Of a DNA stretch of 64,000 nt, positions 9,409 through 18,894 are shown one piece after another (position 1 is the stretch's first letter; each line of letters begins with the position of its first letter). The DNA is taken from NCBI GenBank assembly GCA_965248855.1, contig CBDFKQ010000004.1, forward strand, positions 342,293 to 406,292. The letters run 5' to 3'. Under the pieces are notes generated by a model. That model was not told the origin of the DNA and did no database searches. It worked only from the letters and a program-made list of their open reading frames with translations. Origin of the DNA: CBDFKQ01 sp965248855. GTDB taxonomy: Bacteria; Bacteroidota; Bacteroidia; Cytophagales; 172606-1. The translations under genes were made by a program, and so were the position numbers.

Positions 9409-9557
9409 TTGCAATAATGTTTTCTTGCACAACCTTTATCATTTATCTTTTTGAATAAAAGCACGTTTCGGTCAGGATATTAGGGTATTGTTTATATATA
9501 ACTCAATGATAGATCAACTAATTTCAAGATTTTTATAAGGATGGATTCGTTTTTTAA

Positions 9558-10097
9558 TTATTTTTTGTTTTCAAAAGGTTTTTGCCCAACCCAATTCCCC
9601 GAAGGATTATAATTACAAACCCAAATTTCCTGATTGCCACATTTAGCCATTCCACATCCAACTTCTTTTGTTGTACTCCACATTAATTGAGTAAAATGAC
9701 CGCATTTCCACCAATCAAGTTTACACTCCATTTTATCAAAATCATAGTATTGTTTTTCATCGGCCCATGCATCAGTAACCATTTTAGGGGTAGATTGTAA
9801 ACCTGAGGACCAGTAAATATTTTCACCAAATTTATTATTTGGTCGGTGCTCCATTTTACATCCTTTTTTTGCAAGTTCATCTGCCCAATTTTGGGAAACA
9901 TTGGCTAATTCATTAGACCAGATTAAATTTTGTAAACCATATTGGGATCGCCAAAAATTATGTCTTTCAATCATTCCTTTCATTTTTTCCGGCTCTTTAT
10001 CATCAAAGTTATCTTTGTCGATAAAAGGAAAAATCCATGAAGAATTAACAATTAAAATAATTAGGAAGAAAATAAAATGATATATAGCCCTTTTCAT
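9558..10097 (-). CDS. CAP/SCP/PR1-domain secreted protein
   Basis: 179 residues with an N-terminal signal peptide or anchor (about 4-27) and one CAP domain (about 42-172). The family motifs are clear: HNFWRSQYG at the start, ENIYW, GHFTQLMWSTTKEVGCG (CAP1) and WVCNYNPSGNWVGQ (CAP2), with the two His and acidic residues that form the CAP cavity. Six cysteines in the domain suggest disulfides, fitting secretion; the overall look is of the plant PR-1/eukaryotic type, which is also common in environmental bacteria. Its role is unknown. It is alone, between the sigma gene and smc, which is transcribed divergently. Confidence 0.9.
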   Translation of the reverse strand: MKRAIYHFIFFLIILIVNSSWIFPFIDKDNFDDKEPEKMKGMIERHNFWRSQYGLQNLIWSNELANVSQNWADELAKKGCKMEHRPNNKFGENIYWSSGLQSTPKMVTDAWADEKQYYDFDKMECKLDWWKCGHFTQLMWSTTKEVGCGMAKCGNQEIWVCNYNPSGNWVGQKPFENKK

Positions 10098-10211
10098 ATT
10101 AAAATAATTATTTAAAATTTTTAAAAAAAATTATTCCGGTAAATTTAAAGCAAGTTATTAATAAGTGTATTTAAAATTTCAACACTTAACATTACAGTAT
10201 AAATATACTGC

Positions 10212-10243
10212 ATTGCCGAGTTGGTTAAATTAAATTAACTTTG
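10212..10243 (+). promoter_or_regulatory. Candidate Bacteroidota housekeeping promoter for smc
   Basis: ATTG at 10212-10215 and TAACTTTG at 10236-10243 are separated by 20 bases, close to the Bacteroidota -33/-7 pattern TTTG-N19-TAnnTTTG. It lies about 100 bp before the smc start. Confidence 0.4.
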
Positions 10244-10342
10244 TAAGTTTTAAAAAAAAAATAATTTTTATAAAAAATATTTTAAAAATTAAATAATAAT
10301 ATTTATTATAAAAAGAAGATGCGTTTTAGGAAAATATAATAA

Positions 10343-13300
10343 ATGCAGTTAAGCAAATTAGAAATAAAAGGGTTTAAAAGTTTTGGTGAAAAAGTAATCA
10401 TTAACTTCGATGCAGGCATTACCGGCATTGTAGGGCCAAATGGTTGTGGCAAATCAAATGTAGTTGATGCAATCAGATGGGTTTTAGGTGAGCAAAGCAC
10501 AAAAGCTTTGCGTAGCGACAAGATGGAAAACGTTATTTTTAACGGCACTAAAAATCGCAAAGCACAACAATTAGCAGAAGTTTCTTTAACATTCAACAAC
10601 ACAAAAAACCTTTTACCAACCGAATATTCTCAAGTTACTATCACTCGCAGGTATTATAGAAGCGGAGAAAGTGAATATTTATTAAATAATGTTACCTGCA
10701 GGTTAAAAGATATTAATAATCTTTTTTTAGATACCGGTATTGGTTCGGATACATATGCTATCATTGAATTAAAAATGGTAGATAATATTTTAAACGATAA
10801 AGATCATTCAAGGAGAGAATTATTTGAAGAAGCTGCGGGGATTTCCAAATTTAAAATCAGAAAAAAAGAAACGCTTAGAAAACTGGACGATACAGATCAA
10901 AACCTTGAAAGGGTTGAAGATTTACTATTTGAAATTTCAAAAAATTTAAAATCGTTAGAGAAACAAGCCAAACAAACCCAAAATTATTTTATTCTTAAAG
11001 AAGAATACAAATTATATAGTGTTGCACTCGCCCGAAAAACTATAAATAGACAAAGAGAAACAGTTGAAAGATTAAAAGCACAAATTTTAACTGAACAAGA
11101 ACGAAAAGCATTATTTCACACTCAAATTGCTGAAAGAGATGCTTTGATAGAAAAGGAAAAAACTGCTTTGCTCGGAAAGGAAAAAACACTTGCTTCAAGG
11201 CAAAAGGCATTGAACGACCATGTTGGTAAAATAAGGCAGTATGAAAATGAAAAAAACATCAAAAATGAAAGATTAAGATTTTTAAATGACAAAATAAAAG
11301 CACTGAATGAGCAGATTGAGCTTGATAAAAATAATAATGAATTATTGGAAAGAGATATTGAAAGATTAGAAAGCGATAAAGTAAATGCCGAATTCGAAGC
11401 GGAAGCATTTTCAATAACAATACAACAAATACAAGACGATTATGCCTTACAAAAACAATTAGTAAACGATATACAAAATGAATTAAATGAGGCCAATAAA
11501 AGCTTTCGCGAAAACCAAGATGAAGCTTATCAAATAAGAAAACAATTAGATATTAAGCAAACTCAGTTGGATGCCTTCAGACAGGAACTTCAAAGAAATG
11601 AAGACAGTGAAAATATACAAACCTTTGATATTGAAGACCTGAGTGAAAGATTGTATGATTTACAAGAAAAAGTTTCGGAGGCTGAGCTAAGGTTGGAAGA
11701 AGACGAGAAAATATTTATCAATATTAAAAAAGAACTTGATGAATTAAATACAGATATTGAAAACTTACGTAAACAAATCGCAGATTCAAATAGAAATATT
11801 GATGCTAAGCAGAATGAATATAACCTCACAAAATCATTAGTAGATAATTTGGAAGGTTTTCCTGAAGCTATTAAATTTTTAAAGCAACATGATAAAGAAA
11901 TAAAAAACGTTCCTCTTTTGTCTGACATCCTATCATGTAAAGATGATTACAGAATCACAATTGAAAACTATCTGGAAAATTTTATGAATTATTTTGTGGT
12001 TCAAACACAAAATCAAGCCTTACAGGCTGTTAATTTATTAAGTGATTCAGCAAAAGGTAAGGCAAACTTTTTTATCCTTGATAATTTTGAAAATTTTAAA
12101 CCTCAAATTACAAATTCGAATGCTTTTCTAAAAGTAATTGATGCCATCGAATTTGATAAACAATATGAATCTCTTTTAAATTATTTACTTGAGAATGTTT
12201 TTATTGTTAAAAATGAAAGAGATGTTCCGGAACAAGATGAAAATACATATTTATCTGAAAGCGGAAAAATAATTAAAAGGCTATATAGCATTTCCGGTGG
12301 TTCAATAGGTTTATTTGAAGGCAAAAGAATAGGCAGGGTAAAAAATATTGATAAACTTTCGGAAGAAATTAAAACTTCAAGTGCTCTATTTAATCAGTTT
12401 AACCTTCAGTTGATTGAAAAACAAAAATCAAAAACCGATTTACTCCAAAAAATAGATCTTCTAGAAAGAAACAAAAATGCATCCCAACAAAATCTGCACA
12501 CAGTAAAGCAAGAATATGTTTCAGTAAGAACAAGGCAGGATCAGTTAAAGGAAATGATAACTGTTCAAATAGTTAGAAAAGATGATATTCAATCTAAAAT
12601 TATTCACTTGGATAATAATATACATTTTTTAAAACCTGATGCCGACGAAAGAGAATTAGAATTAAAAGAACAAGAAGAAAAAATTTATCAACAGAACCTT
12701 AATCTTAAAACTCAGAATGAAATTTTAGAAACGAAGTCAAATGATTTCAATCAGAGAAATATTCTTTTTTATCAAATTAAAAATAAAGTAAGTACATTAA
12801 ATCAGGAAATAAATTTTAAAAAACAAAATACTGATGCTGTTTTAAAACGATTAAATAAAAATATTAATGATTTACAATCGACTGAAGATGATTTAAAACG
12901 GTTATTAGAAAGCAATGAAATTCAAGAGGATCAACTTATTAATCTTTATACAGAAAAAGAAGCTATTACAACAGGAGTGACTGAAGCTGAAACTGATTAT
13001 TATAAAACCAGAGGTGAAGTTGATAAGTGGGAAAAAGATTTAAGGGAAATACAAAGAACACGTGAAAGTTCAGATTCATTATTAATGGAATTGCAAAACA
13101 AACAAAATGAAGCAAAACTTCAATTAATGTCTGTTCAGGAGCGTCTTTCTGTTGAATTTGAGGTAAATGTTGACCAACTGCAATTAATAGCTGATGAAAA
13201 GGAAGAAAAAATAGGAAATCTTAACGAAGAAGAAATTCGAGAAAAAGCTTATTCCATAAAAAGCAACATGGATAAAATCGGACCTATAAATCCTTTGGCC

Positions 13301-13888
13301 TTAGAAGCTTATGAAGAAATGAAAGAGCGTTCTGATTTTATTAATACTCAGAAACAGGATTTAATCGAAGCAAAAAATTCTTTATTAAATACGATTTCAG
13401 AAATTGAATTAGTTGCCTGCGAAACTTTTACGGCAGCTTTTGGAAAAATTCGGGAAAATTTTATTAAAGTTTTCAGGTCTTTATTTTCGGATGAAGACAG
13501 TTGTGATTTAAAATTAACCGACGAAAAAAATCCTTTAGAATCAACAATTGAAATTATAGCCAAGCCACGAGGCAAACGACCTCTTACAATTAATCAACTG
13601 TCGGGAGGAGAAAAAACTTTGACTGCAATTTCTTTATTATTTGCTATTTATCTTATCAAACCTGCTCCATTTTGTATTTTTGATGAAGTTGATGCACCTC
13701 TGGATGATGCAAACATCGATAAATTTAATAATATCATCAAAAAATTCTCGGAAGAATCGCAATTCATTATTGTAACACACAATAAACGAACCATGGCATC
13801 TGTTGATACCATTTACGGCGTTTCTATGATGCTTCAGGATTACGGAGTTTCGCGAGTTGTACCTGTGGATTTAAGAGAATTAGCTTGA
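10343..13888 (+). CDS. smc: Chromosome segregation protein SMC
   Basis: 1181 residues, normal for bacterial SMC. The N-terminal ATPase half carries Walker A GPNGCGKSN (31-39). Two long coiled-coil arms (about 170-500 and 670-1010) flank a hinge (about 500-660). The C-terminal half carries the ABC signature LSGGEKT (1086-1092), Walker B FCIFDE (1110-1115) and the D-loop APLDDAN. The dimer forms a ring that, with ScpA and ScpB, compacts and resolves sister chromosomes. Neither scpA nor scpB is in this window. ATG 10343 places the conserved MQLSKLEIKGFKSF at the very start. Single-gene unit; the next gene starts 237 bp downstream. Confidence 0.98.
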   Translation: MQLSKLEIKGFKSFGEKVIINFDAGITGIVGPNGCGKSNVVDAIRWVLGEQSTKALRSDKMENVIFNGTKNRKAQQLAEVSLTFNNTKNLLPTEYSQVTITRRYYRSGESEYLLNNVTCRLKDINNLFLDTGIGSDTYAIIELKMVDNILNDKDHSRRELFEEAAGISKFKIRKKETLRKLDDTDQNLERVEDLLFEISKNLKSLEKQAKQTQNYFILKEEYKLYSVALARKTINRQRETVERLKAQILTEQERKALFHTQIAERDALIEKEKTALLGKEKTLASRQKALNDHVGKIRQYENEKNIKNERLRFLNDKIKALNEQIELDKNNNELLERDIERLESDKVNAEFEAEAFSITIQQIQDDYALQKQLVNDIQNELNEANKSFRENQDEAYQIRKQLDIKQTQLDAFRQELQRNEDSENIQTFDIEDLSERLYDLQEKVSEAELRLEEDEKIFINIKKELDELNTDIENLRKQIADSNRNIDAKQNEYNLTKSLVDNLEGFPEAIKFLKQHDKEIKNVPLLSDILSCKDDYRITIENYLENFMNYFVVQTQNQALQAVNLLSDSAKGKANFFILDNFENFKPQITNSNAFLKVIDAIEFDKQYESLLNYLLENVFIVKNERDVPEQDENTYLSESGKIIKRLYSISGGSIGLFEGKRIGRVKNIDKLSEEIKTSSALFNQFNLQLIEKQKSKTDLLQKIDLLERNKNASQQNLHTVKQEYVSVRTRQDQLKEMITVQIVRKDDIQSKIIHLDNNIHFLKPDADERELELKEQEEKIYQQNLNLKTQNEILETKSNDFNQRNILFYQIKNKVSTLNQEINFKKQNTDAVLKRLNKNINDLQSTEDDLKRLLESNEIQEDQLINLYTEKEAITTGVTEAETDYYKTRGEVDKWEKDLREIQRTRESSDSLLMELQNKQNEAKLQLMSVQERLSVEFEVNVDQLQLIADEKEEKIGNLNEEEIREKAYSIKSNMDKIGPINPLALEAYEEMKERSDFINTQKQDLIEAKNSLLNTISEIELVACETFTAAFGKIRENFIKVFRSLFSDEDSCDLKLTDEKNPLESTIEIIAKPRGKRPLTINQLSGGEKTLTAISLLFAIYLIKPAPFCIFDEVDAPLDDANIDKFNNIIKKFSEESQFIIVTHNKRTMASVDTIYGVSMMLQDYGVSRVVPVDLRELA

Positions 13889-14125
13889 TATGTTTCTTAT
13901 AATGCATCAGGCAAACTAATTAATTTTCGTCCGGCCATTCCGGAGTTGCATCTTTTGAGAGAGTTTCTTAACCATCCATAATTTTTTTACAGCTGTCGTA
14001 TAAGTAAAGAAAATAGAATCACTATTTCGGATTTAGAAATTCAGGAATCATCTCTAAATTTGATAACCAATAAATTAAATGAATTTTTGATAATTAAATG
14101 CAACCTAAACCCGCTTACTTATAAC

Positions 14126-14503
14126 ATGAAAGCATTAAATAAAATATTGACTTTTTTTATTGCATTAGTATGGTTTGTAAACGGTTTTTTTTGTAAAATA
14201 CTTAATTTAGTACCCAGGCACCGGCAAATTGTATCCAGAATTTTAGGTAATGATTATTCTATAATTATAACAAATAGTATAGGAGTATTGGAAATATTAA
14301 TGGCCGTATGGATACTGAGTGGTATAAAAAAACGGTTAAATGTAATCATACAAATTCTGGTAATTGGTATTATGAATATTTTAGAACATATATTGGCTTC
14401 TGATTTACTTCTGTGGGGCAAGGCAAATTTATTATTTGCATTTATTTTTATTATTGTAATTTACTGTCACACATTTGTATTAAATAAAATAACAGCCGGT
14501 TAA
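14126..14503 (+). CDS. DoxX-like family membrane protein
   Basis: 125 residues when started at ATG 14126; an in-frame ATG at 14060 would add 22 residues that do not look like part of the family. Four hydrophobic segments (about 5-22, 42-65, 72-90 and 96-118) and the opening ALVWFVNGFFCKIL fit DoxX-like (DoxX_3-type) proteins, in which this WxxxGxxxK segment is the hallmark. Function is unknown. It is the first gene of a very compact group: DUF2071 starts 7 bp later. The 237 bp upstream of it holds nothing I recognise. Confidence 0.75.
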   Translation: MKALNKILTFFIALVWFVNGFFCKILNLVPRHRQIVSRILGNDYSIIITNSIGVLEILMAVWILSGIKKRLNVIIQILVIGIMNILEHILASDLLLWGKANLLFAFIFIIVIYCHTFVLNKITAG

Positions 14504-14510
14504 CAATGAT

Positions 14511-15251
14511 ATGTTTTCTTTTTTAAAAAATCATCAATTTTCTGTTGAAGCTCAATTTGATACTTCGCTTGTTTTAACTTTTGCTGTGCTAAAGGAAGAT
14601 ATTGAACATCTAATTCCTGAATGCCTGGAATTAGATGTATTAAATGAGAAATGGGCATTTATAGCAGTTGCAATGGTTGAAACAAAAAAACTAAGGCCAA
14701 AAGGTTTTCCTAAAATTTTAGGCAATGATTTTTTTTTAATCGGTTATAGAGTTTTTGTCAGATATAAAAATAATGAGGGAAAGAGTTTAAGGGGTTTATA
14801 TATAATTAAATCCGAAACCAATAAAAAAAAGATGGAATTGCTTGGAAATTTTTTCACGCATTACAATTATTCAACAACCGACATTCAGAAAAGCTTTAAT
14901 AATAGCAACACCATTATAAAATCTATTAAATCAAATTTTAAAATTGAATTTCAAACTAAAGATGATCGAGTAGAGCTTCCTCAAAATTCACCGTTTAAAG
15001 ATTGGAAGGAGGCAAGAAAATTTGCAGGACCTTTACCATTTACTTTTACATATAATAAAAATTTAAAAAAAGTATTAATAATTGAAGGGGTTCGACAAAA
15101 TTGGACTCCAACTCCCTTAAAAGTTATTGATTATAATTTCACATTTTTAAATTCATTAAATATTAAAAGCATCATTTTAGCAAATGCTTTCATTATTAAT
15201 AATATACCTTATTACTGGAAAAAAGGAAAAATAGAAAATTGGAAAAGTTAA
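14511..15251 (+). CDS. DUF2071 family protein (acetoacetate-decarboxylase-like fold)
   Basis: 246 residues. The sequence has DUF2071/YqjF-like features: an opening where a hydrophobic strand leads into IEHLIPECLELDVLNEKWAFIAVAMVE, the phrase FFLIGYRVFVRY, and LRGLYIIKSETN. Related proteins are predicted to adopt an acetoacetate-decarboxylase-like fold, but the reaction is unknown. It overlaps the following methyltransferase gene by 13 bp, which indicates co-transcription. The repeated pairing of such genes with DoxX-like and methyltransferase genes is a recollection, not a search result. Confidence 0.75.
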   Translation: MFSFLKNHQFSVEAQFDTSLVLTFAVLKEDIEHLIPECLELDVLNEKWAFIAVAMVETKKLRPKGFPKILGNDFFLIGYRVFVRYKNNEGKSLRGLYIIKSETNKKKMELLGNFFTHYNYSTTDIQKSFNNSNTIIKSIKSNFKIEFQTKDDRVELPQNSPFKDWKEARKFAGPLPFTFTYNKNLKKVLIIEGVRQNWTPTPLKVIDYNFTFLNSLNIKSIILANAFIINNIPYYWKKGKIENWKS

Positions 15252-16000
15252 GAAAACCATTTCAGGGAGTTTATAACATATTCAGGTTTAACCGGCATTT
15301 TTATTTTATTTCTTTCGGTGCTGTTTTATTGCTCTTTACTATTGGTGAAATAATACCCGCACCTTACCAAATCTTGAGAAATATTTTTTTGATTTTAATA
15401 ATTGAAATGACTTTAATGTCCCTTATTATATCATTTTACATTTATGATTTATCAGGTATTTATAAATTAGATTGGCTAAAAATTAATATTGAATCAAATA
15501 GTAAAATAATAAATATCAATGCAGGCTTTGATGAAACAAGTAGCATACTCAAAAATAAGTTTCCGGATGCGGACTTGAACATTTTTGATTTTTATGACCC
15601 TCTTAAGAATACTGAAGTTTCAATAAAACGTGCGAGAAAGGCATATCCGCAGGATTCCACTACCGTAAAAGTAAATACATCACTTTTACCGTTAGAAAAT
15701 AATTATGCAGATATAATTTTTGTTATTTTTTCTGCTCATGAAATAAGAGATGAAAATGAAAGAATAGTTTTTTTTAGAGAATTAAACCGAATTTTAAAAA
15801 CATCAGGTCAAATAATTATTATAGAACATATAAGAAATTTAGCAAATCTTATAGTTTATAATGCAGGCTTTTTACATTTTTTCTCAACCACAGCTTGGTT
15901 TAGAACATTTAAAAGTGCTGATTTCATTGTTTCAAAACAAATAAAATTTACACCTTTTATAAATGCTTTTTTTTTGCAGAAAAATGGAAACCCATCTTAA
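15239..16000 (+). CDS. Membrane-anchored class I SAM-dependent methyltransferase
   Basis: 253 residues from a TTG start at 15239 that overlaps the preceding gene by 13 bp. Two membrane segments occupy about 22-43 and 47-70. A Rossmann-type methyltransferase domain follows at about 85-235: INAGFDETSS replaces the usual glycine-rich motif I (so the SAM loop is unusual), then NIFDFYDP (motif II), PLENNYADIIFVIFSAHEIRD (motif IV) and FRELNRILKTSGQIIIIEH (motif V/VI). The substrate is unknown; the membrane anchor suggests a lipid or quinone-like substrate, which is inference. The last gene of the group overlaps its 3' end. Confidence 0.75.
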   Translation: MEKLRKPFQGVYNIFRFNRHFYFISFGAVLLLFTIGEIIPAPYQILRNIFLILIIEMTLMSLIISFYIYDLSGIYKLDWLKINIESNSKIININAGFDETSSILKNKFPDADLNIFDFYDPLKNTEVSIKRARKAYPQDSTTVKVNTSLLPLENNYADIIFVIFSAHEIRDENERIVFFRELNRILKTSGQIIIIEHIRNLANLIVYNAGFLHFFSTTAWFRTFKSADFIVSKQIKFTPFINAFFLQKNGNPS

Positions 16001-16403
16001 AATTATTGGTATTTTATTAATGATTTTGGGTTTAATTCATTTTGTCTTTCCAAAATACTTTAATTGGAAAGAAGATTTGGCAGACCTGAGTTTGATAAAC
16101 AGGCAAATGATGTACATCCATACATTTTTTATTGCTTTAATAATTTTTATAATGGGTTTATTATGCCTGACATCATCAAGAGATTTGATTAATACAACCT
16201 TAGGTAGAAAGATTTCTGCGGGTTTATTTTTCTTTTGGTTTTTAAGATTATTAATTCAACTATTTGGGTACTCGAAAAAACTTTGGCAAAAGAAAAAACT
16301 TGAGACGATGATTCATGTTTTGTTTTTACTTTTTTGGACTTATTTGAGTATAATATTTTTGATTATTAGTAATTTTTTAACTGTTGTTAAAATCACTTTT
16401 TAA
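15984..16403 (+). CDS. Small integral membrane protein, unknown function
   Basis: 139 residues from ATG 15984, overlapping the methyltransferase gene by 17 bp; an ATG 21 bp further upstream is possible. Four predicted spans (about 6-22, 43-65, 78-98 and 110-132). The opening LMILGLIHFVFPKYFNWKE is typical of small Bacteroidota membrane proteins with no assigned role. It is the last gene of the DoxX/DUF2071/methyltransferase group and runs convergently into the outer-membrane barrel gene, sharing 11 bp at the stop codons. Confidence 0.65.
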   Translation: METHLKIIGILLMILGLIHFVFPKYFNWKEDLADLSLINRQMMYIHTFFIALIIFIMGLLCLTSSRDLINTTLGRKISAGLFFFWFLRLLIQLFGYSKKLWQKKKLETMIHVLFLLFWTYLSIIFLIISNFLTVVKITF

Positions 16404-17076
16404 AAGTTAGAGGTACCACAAAGGCAAATTTACACCAAAGCACATTGTCTTTTTTTGAACGGTTTCCCCATTGTGAAATATTATCCAGATAATCGGTTTG
16501 AGAGTTGAGAAAACCGGTTTGAAAGTTAATACCATAACCATTATTTAAAAAATAATAAAAACCAATTTGCGTTGGCAATATTAATGCAACCTGATTGTAG
16601 GTCTCACCACCGGCACGCGTATTTAGTTGGTTTATCAATGATTGATTGTTGGCATCTTTTGGCGTAAATCTCATAAAGCCAAATCCCTGACTTATGTAAA
16701 CAATCCAATTTTTATTTCTATAAATATTAATTTGAATATCGTAATTGATGGAAAGAAAACGCGTCTTAAAGAACGTATTCGATGTTGCCTGCGTGGTATC
16801 GTTAGTAATAAAATTATAATTTGAATTGCTGCCTGAGATCGTTCCATAACTTATAGCCAAATGCCCATTTAACCTTTTCTTAAAATTCATTTTCAACCCC
16901 ATTTGAAAACTTCCATTCCAGATTTTAAAAGATGAATTTAAATCTCCTTTATAGCTATTTGCACTTGTCCCGATTTCTAAAAACCTGGTTACACTATCTT
17001 GTTTTTGGCAAAAACAATTATTTAAAACAAAAAATAAAATAAAAAATATAAAATAATTTTTATATTTTAAAATCAT
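16393..17076 (-). CDS. Outer-membrane beta-barrel protein (porin-like)
   Basis: 227 residues with a signal peptide ending FC-QKQD (about residue 23). The rest alternates short amphipathic strands with aromatic ends (FLEIGTSANSYKGDL, HLAISYGTISG, WIVYISQGFGFMRF, GINFQTGFLNSQTDY) and ends in a strand, as expected for an 8-10 strand OmpA/PorT-like barrel. Function is unknown. It starts 35 bp after the ruvC stop on the same strand and is probably in one transcript with it. Confidence 0.75.
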   Translation of the reverse strand: MILKYKNYFIFFILFFVLNNCFCQKQDSVTRFLEIGTSANSYKGDLNSSFKIWNGSFQMGLKMNFKKRLNGHLAISYGTISGSNSNYNFITNDTTQATSNTFFKTRFLSINYDIQINIYRNKNWIVYISQGFGFMRFTPKDANNQSLINQLNTRAGGETYNQVALILPTQIGFYYFLNNGYGINFQTGFLNSQTDYLDNISQWGNRSKKDNVLWCKFAFVVPLTFKK

Positions 17077-17110
17077 ATGCTGAACTTAAAAATTAATAAT
17101 CTAGAAATAA

Positions 17111-17668
17111 CTATTTTAACCTTCCGGGATTTTCTTTCACAAAAGCCCCCCACGATTTTCCGCCTTTTTGTTGCGGCACATTACCATGAAAATAATGACA
17201 AACAGCAACTCCCAAGGCATCTGTTGCATCTAACATTTCCGGCTCAATTTCAAACTTTAAAAGAATTTTCAACATTGCCGCCACTTGTTCTTTCGAAGCA
17301 TTTCCGTTGCCGGTAACCGACATTTTAATTTTTTTTGGTGCATACTCAACAATAGGCACCTCCCTCATAAGTGCTGCAGCCATAGCAACTCCCTGTGCCC
17401 TTCCCAACTTTAACATTGATTGAACATTTTCTCCATAATATGGCGCCTCAATAGCCATTTCATCAGGTAAAAATTCATCAATAAGTTGCGTTACCCTTTC
17501 GAAAATTTTCTTGAGTTTAATTTCATGATTACTATATTTGCTCAAATGGATTACGCCATGTGTAATAATTTCCGGATTTCTGTTTTTAATAATAATTAAA
17601 CCATAGCCCATTATTCTCGTTCCCGGATCCAAGCCTAAAATAATTTTTTCTGAAATAACATTTTGCAT
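17111..17668 (-). CDS. ruvC: Crossover junction endodeoxyribonuclease RuvC
   Basis: 185 residues from ATG 17668; the in-frame ATG at 17710 would add 14 residues not found in RuvC. RuvC resolves Holliday junctions with RuvAB. The RNase H-like active site is visible: Asp14 in ILGLDPGTRIMGYG, Glu in DEMAIEAPYYGENVQSML and the acidic pair in MLDATDALGVAVCHY. The linker region with GRAQGVAMAAAL and YAPKKIKMSVTGNGNASKEQV matches the family closely. ruvA and ruvB are not in the window. It is divergent from the glycosyltransferase gene with 50 bp between starts. Confidence 0.97.
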   Translation of the reverse strand: MQNVISEKIILGLDPGTRIMGYGLIIIKNRNPEIITHGVIHLSKYSNHEIKLKKIFERVTQLIDEFLPDEMAIEAPYYGENVQSMLKLGRAQGVAMAAALMREVPIVEYAPKKIKMSVTGNGNASKEQVAAMLKILLKFEIEPEMLDATDALGVAVCHYFHGNVPQQKGGKSWGAFVKENPGRLK

Positions 17669-17718
17669 TGTGCAAGATAATGATTGACAAACAATTGTAC
17701 TAACAAGCATTTTTTTTC

Positions 17719-18873
17719 ATGAATTTATTTGAAGTTTGTTTCTTAATAATTAACGTTTTATATATTTTTTTTAATATTTTTTTAATTGCAGGCTGGTTGC
17801 GAACCACATCACCGTATGTTAGCCATACTCCTAAATTGTTTGTCAGTGTAATTATTGTAGTGCGAAATGAAGAAAAGAATATTTTTGACTTGCTTAATGA
17901 TTTAAAACTGCAGAGTTATGATCATAAATTATTTGAATTAATAATTATTGATGATCATTCCGAAGATGAAACCTTAAAATTAATTTCAAATTTTATCGCG
18001 CATTCCAATTTTTCTGTTCAATTATTTGAATTAAAAAATTTCATTACCGGAAATTATATTGATAACAATTTTAAAAAGAAAGCCATAGAAATAGGAGTAA
18101 ACCACTCAAGTGGTGAAATTATTTTAAATACTGATGGAGATTGTAGATTAGAAACTGATTGGATTAAAACTTTCGCAGATTTTTTTTTAACTTCAGGAGC
18201 ACAATGTATTTCAGGCCCTGTTACATTTTATAAAGAAAAAAATATATTTGAAAAACTTCAAACCATTGAATTTGCGAGTTTAATCGCCTCGGGTACAGCT
18301 TCGCTTAATTTTGGTTTTGCTTCTATGTGCAATGGAGCAAATTTTGCGTATACCAAAAAAGCATTTTTGGAAGTAGACGGCTTTGCGGGAACAGCAAATA
18401 TTCCTTCAGGAGATGATATATTTTTAATGCAAAAAATCCATTCGAAATACCCCAAAAAAGTTTTTTTTATAAAAAATAAAAATGCAATTGTAAAAACAGA
18501 AGCACAAGCCAATATCATTTTTTTTTATAATCAAAGATTGAGATGGGCAAGTAAATGGAATATGTATAAGGATTGGAAGATAAGTTTGATGGCCATTTTT
18601 GTTTTTATATCCAATGCAGCCCTTTTTGTTTCAAGTATTGCTGTGTTATTTTCGATATTAAACTTTAACCTGTTTTTAACTCTGATATTATCCAGGTTTG
18701 CAGTTGAAATTTTATTTTTGATATTTGTATTAAGGTTTTTGAATAAAACCGGATTAATAATTTTAATCCCTTTGGTTCAAATTTTTTATTCTTTATATGT
18801 TTTTTATTTTGGCTTAATTTCATTTTTTAAATTAAGTTACAGATGGAAAGAAAGGAAAATTAATTCAGTATGA
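17719..18873 (+). CDS. Family 2 glycosyltransferase, membrane-anchored
   Basis: 384 residues. One N-terminal span (about 5-25), then a GT-A domain (about 41-275) with VSVIIVVRNEEKNIFDLL, the nucleotide-sugar motif IIIDDHSEDET, the DxD-like TDGDCR, and QRLRWASKW (the QxxRW motif of processive GT2 enzymes). Three C-terminal spans follow. It probably transfers a sugar onto a lipid or growing glycan at the inner membrane; donor and acceptor cannot be read. The next gene begins 21 bp downstream. Confidence 0.88.
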   Translation: MNLFEVCFLIINVLYIFFNIFLIAGWLRTTSPYVSHTPKLFVSVIIVVRNEEKNIFDLLNDLKLQSYDHKLFELIIIDDHSEDETLKLISNFIAHSNFSVQLFELKNFITGNYIDNNFKKKAIEIGVNHSSGEIILNTDGDCRLETDWIKTFADFFLTSGAQCISGPVTFYKEKNIFEKLQTIEFASLIASGTASLNFGFASMCNGANFAYTKKAFLEVDGFAGTANIPSGDDIFLMQKIHSKYPKKVFFIKNKNAIVKTEAQANIIFFYNQRLRWASKWNMYKDWKISLMAIFVFISNAALFVSSIAVLFSILNFNLFLTLILSRFAVEILFLIFVLRFLNKTGLIILIPLVQIFYSLYVFYFGLISFFKLSYRWKERKINSV

Positions 18874-18894
18874 ATTTTATGATAAAAGTTTTTT

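Noticed and set aside
9683..9901. 72-codon minus-strand frame inside the CAP-domain gene
   Set aside because: It is another frame of a gene with clear CAP motifs; no separate signal.
13889..14125. Possible small gene or tRNA downstream of smc
   Set aside because: No frame with a plausible start and no cloverleaf; short peptide fragments in it (such as FFTAVV) are too weak to call a remnant.
17077..17316. 79-codon + strand frame opposite ruvC
   Set aside because: Antisense to the catalytic C-terminal part of RuvC; not a family protein.
17669..17710. Longer ruvC start at 17710
   Set aside because: Would add 14 residues ahead of the conserved MQNVISEKIILGLDPG start and lengthen the protein beyond the usual size.
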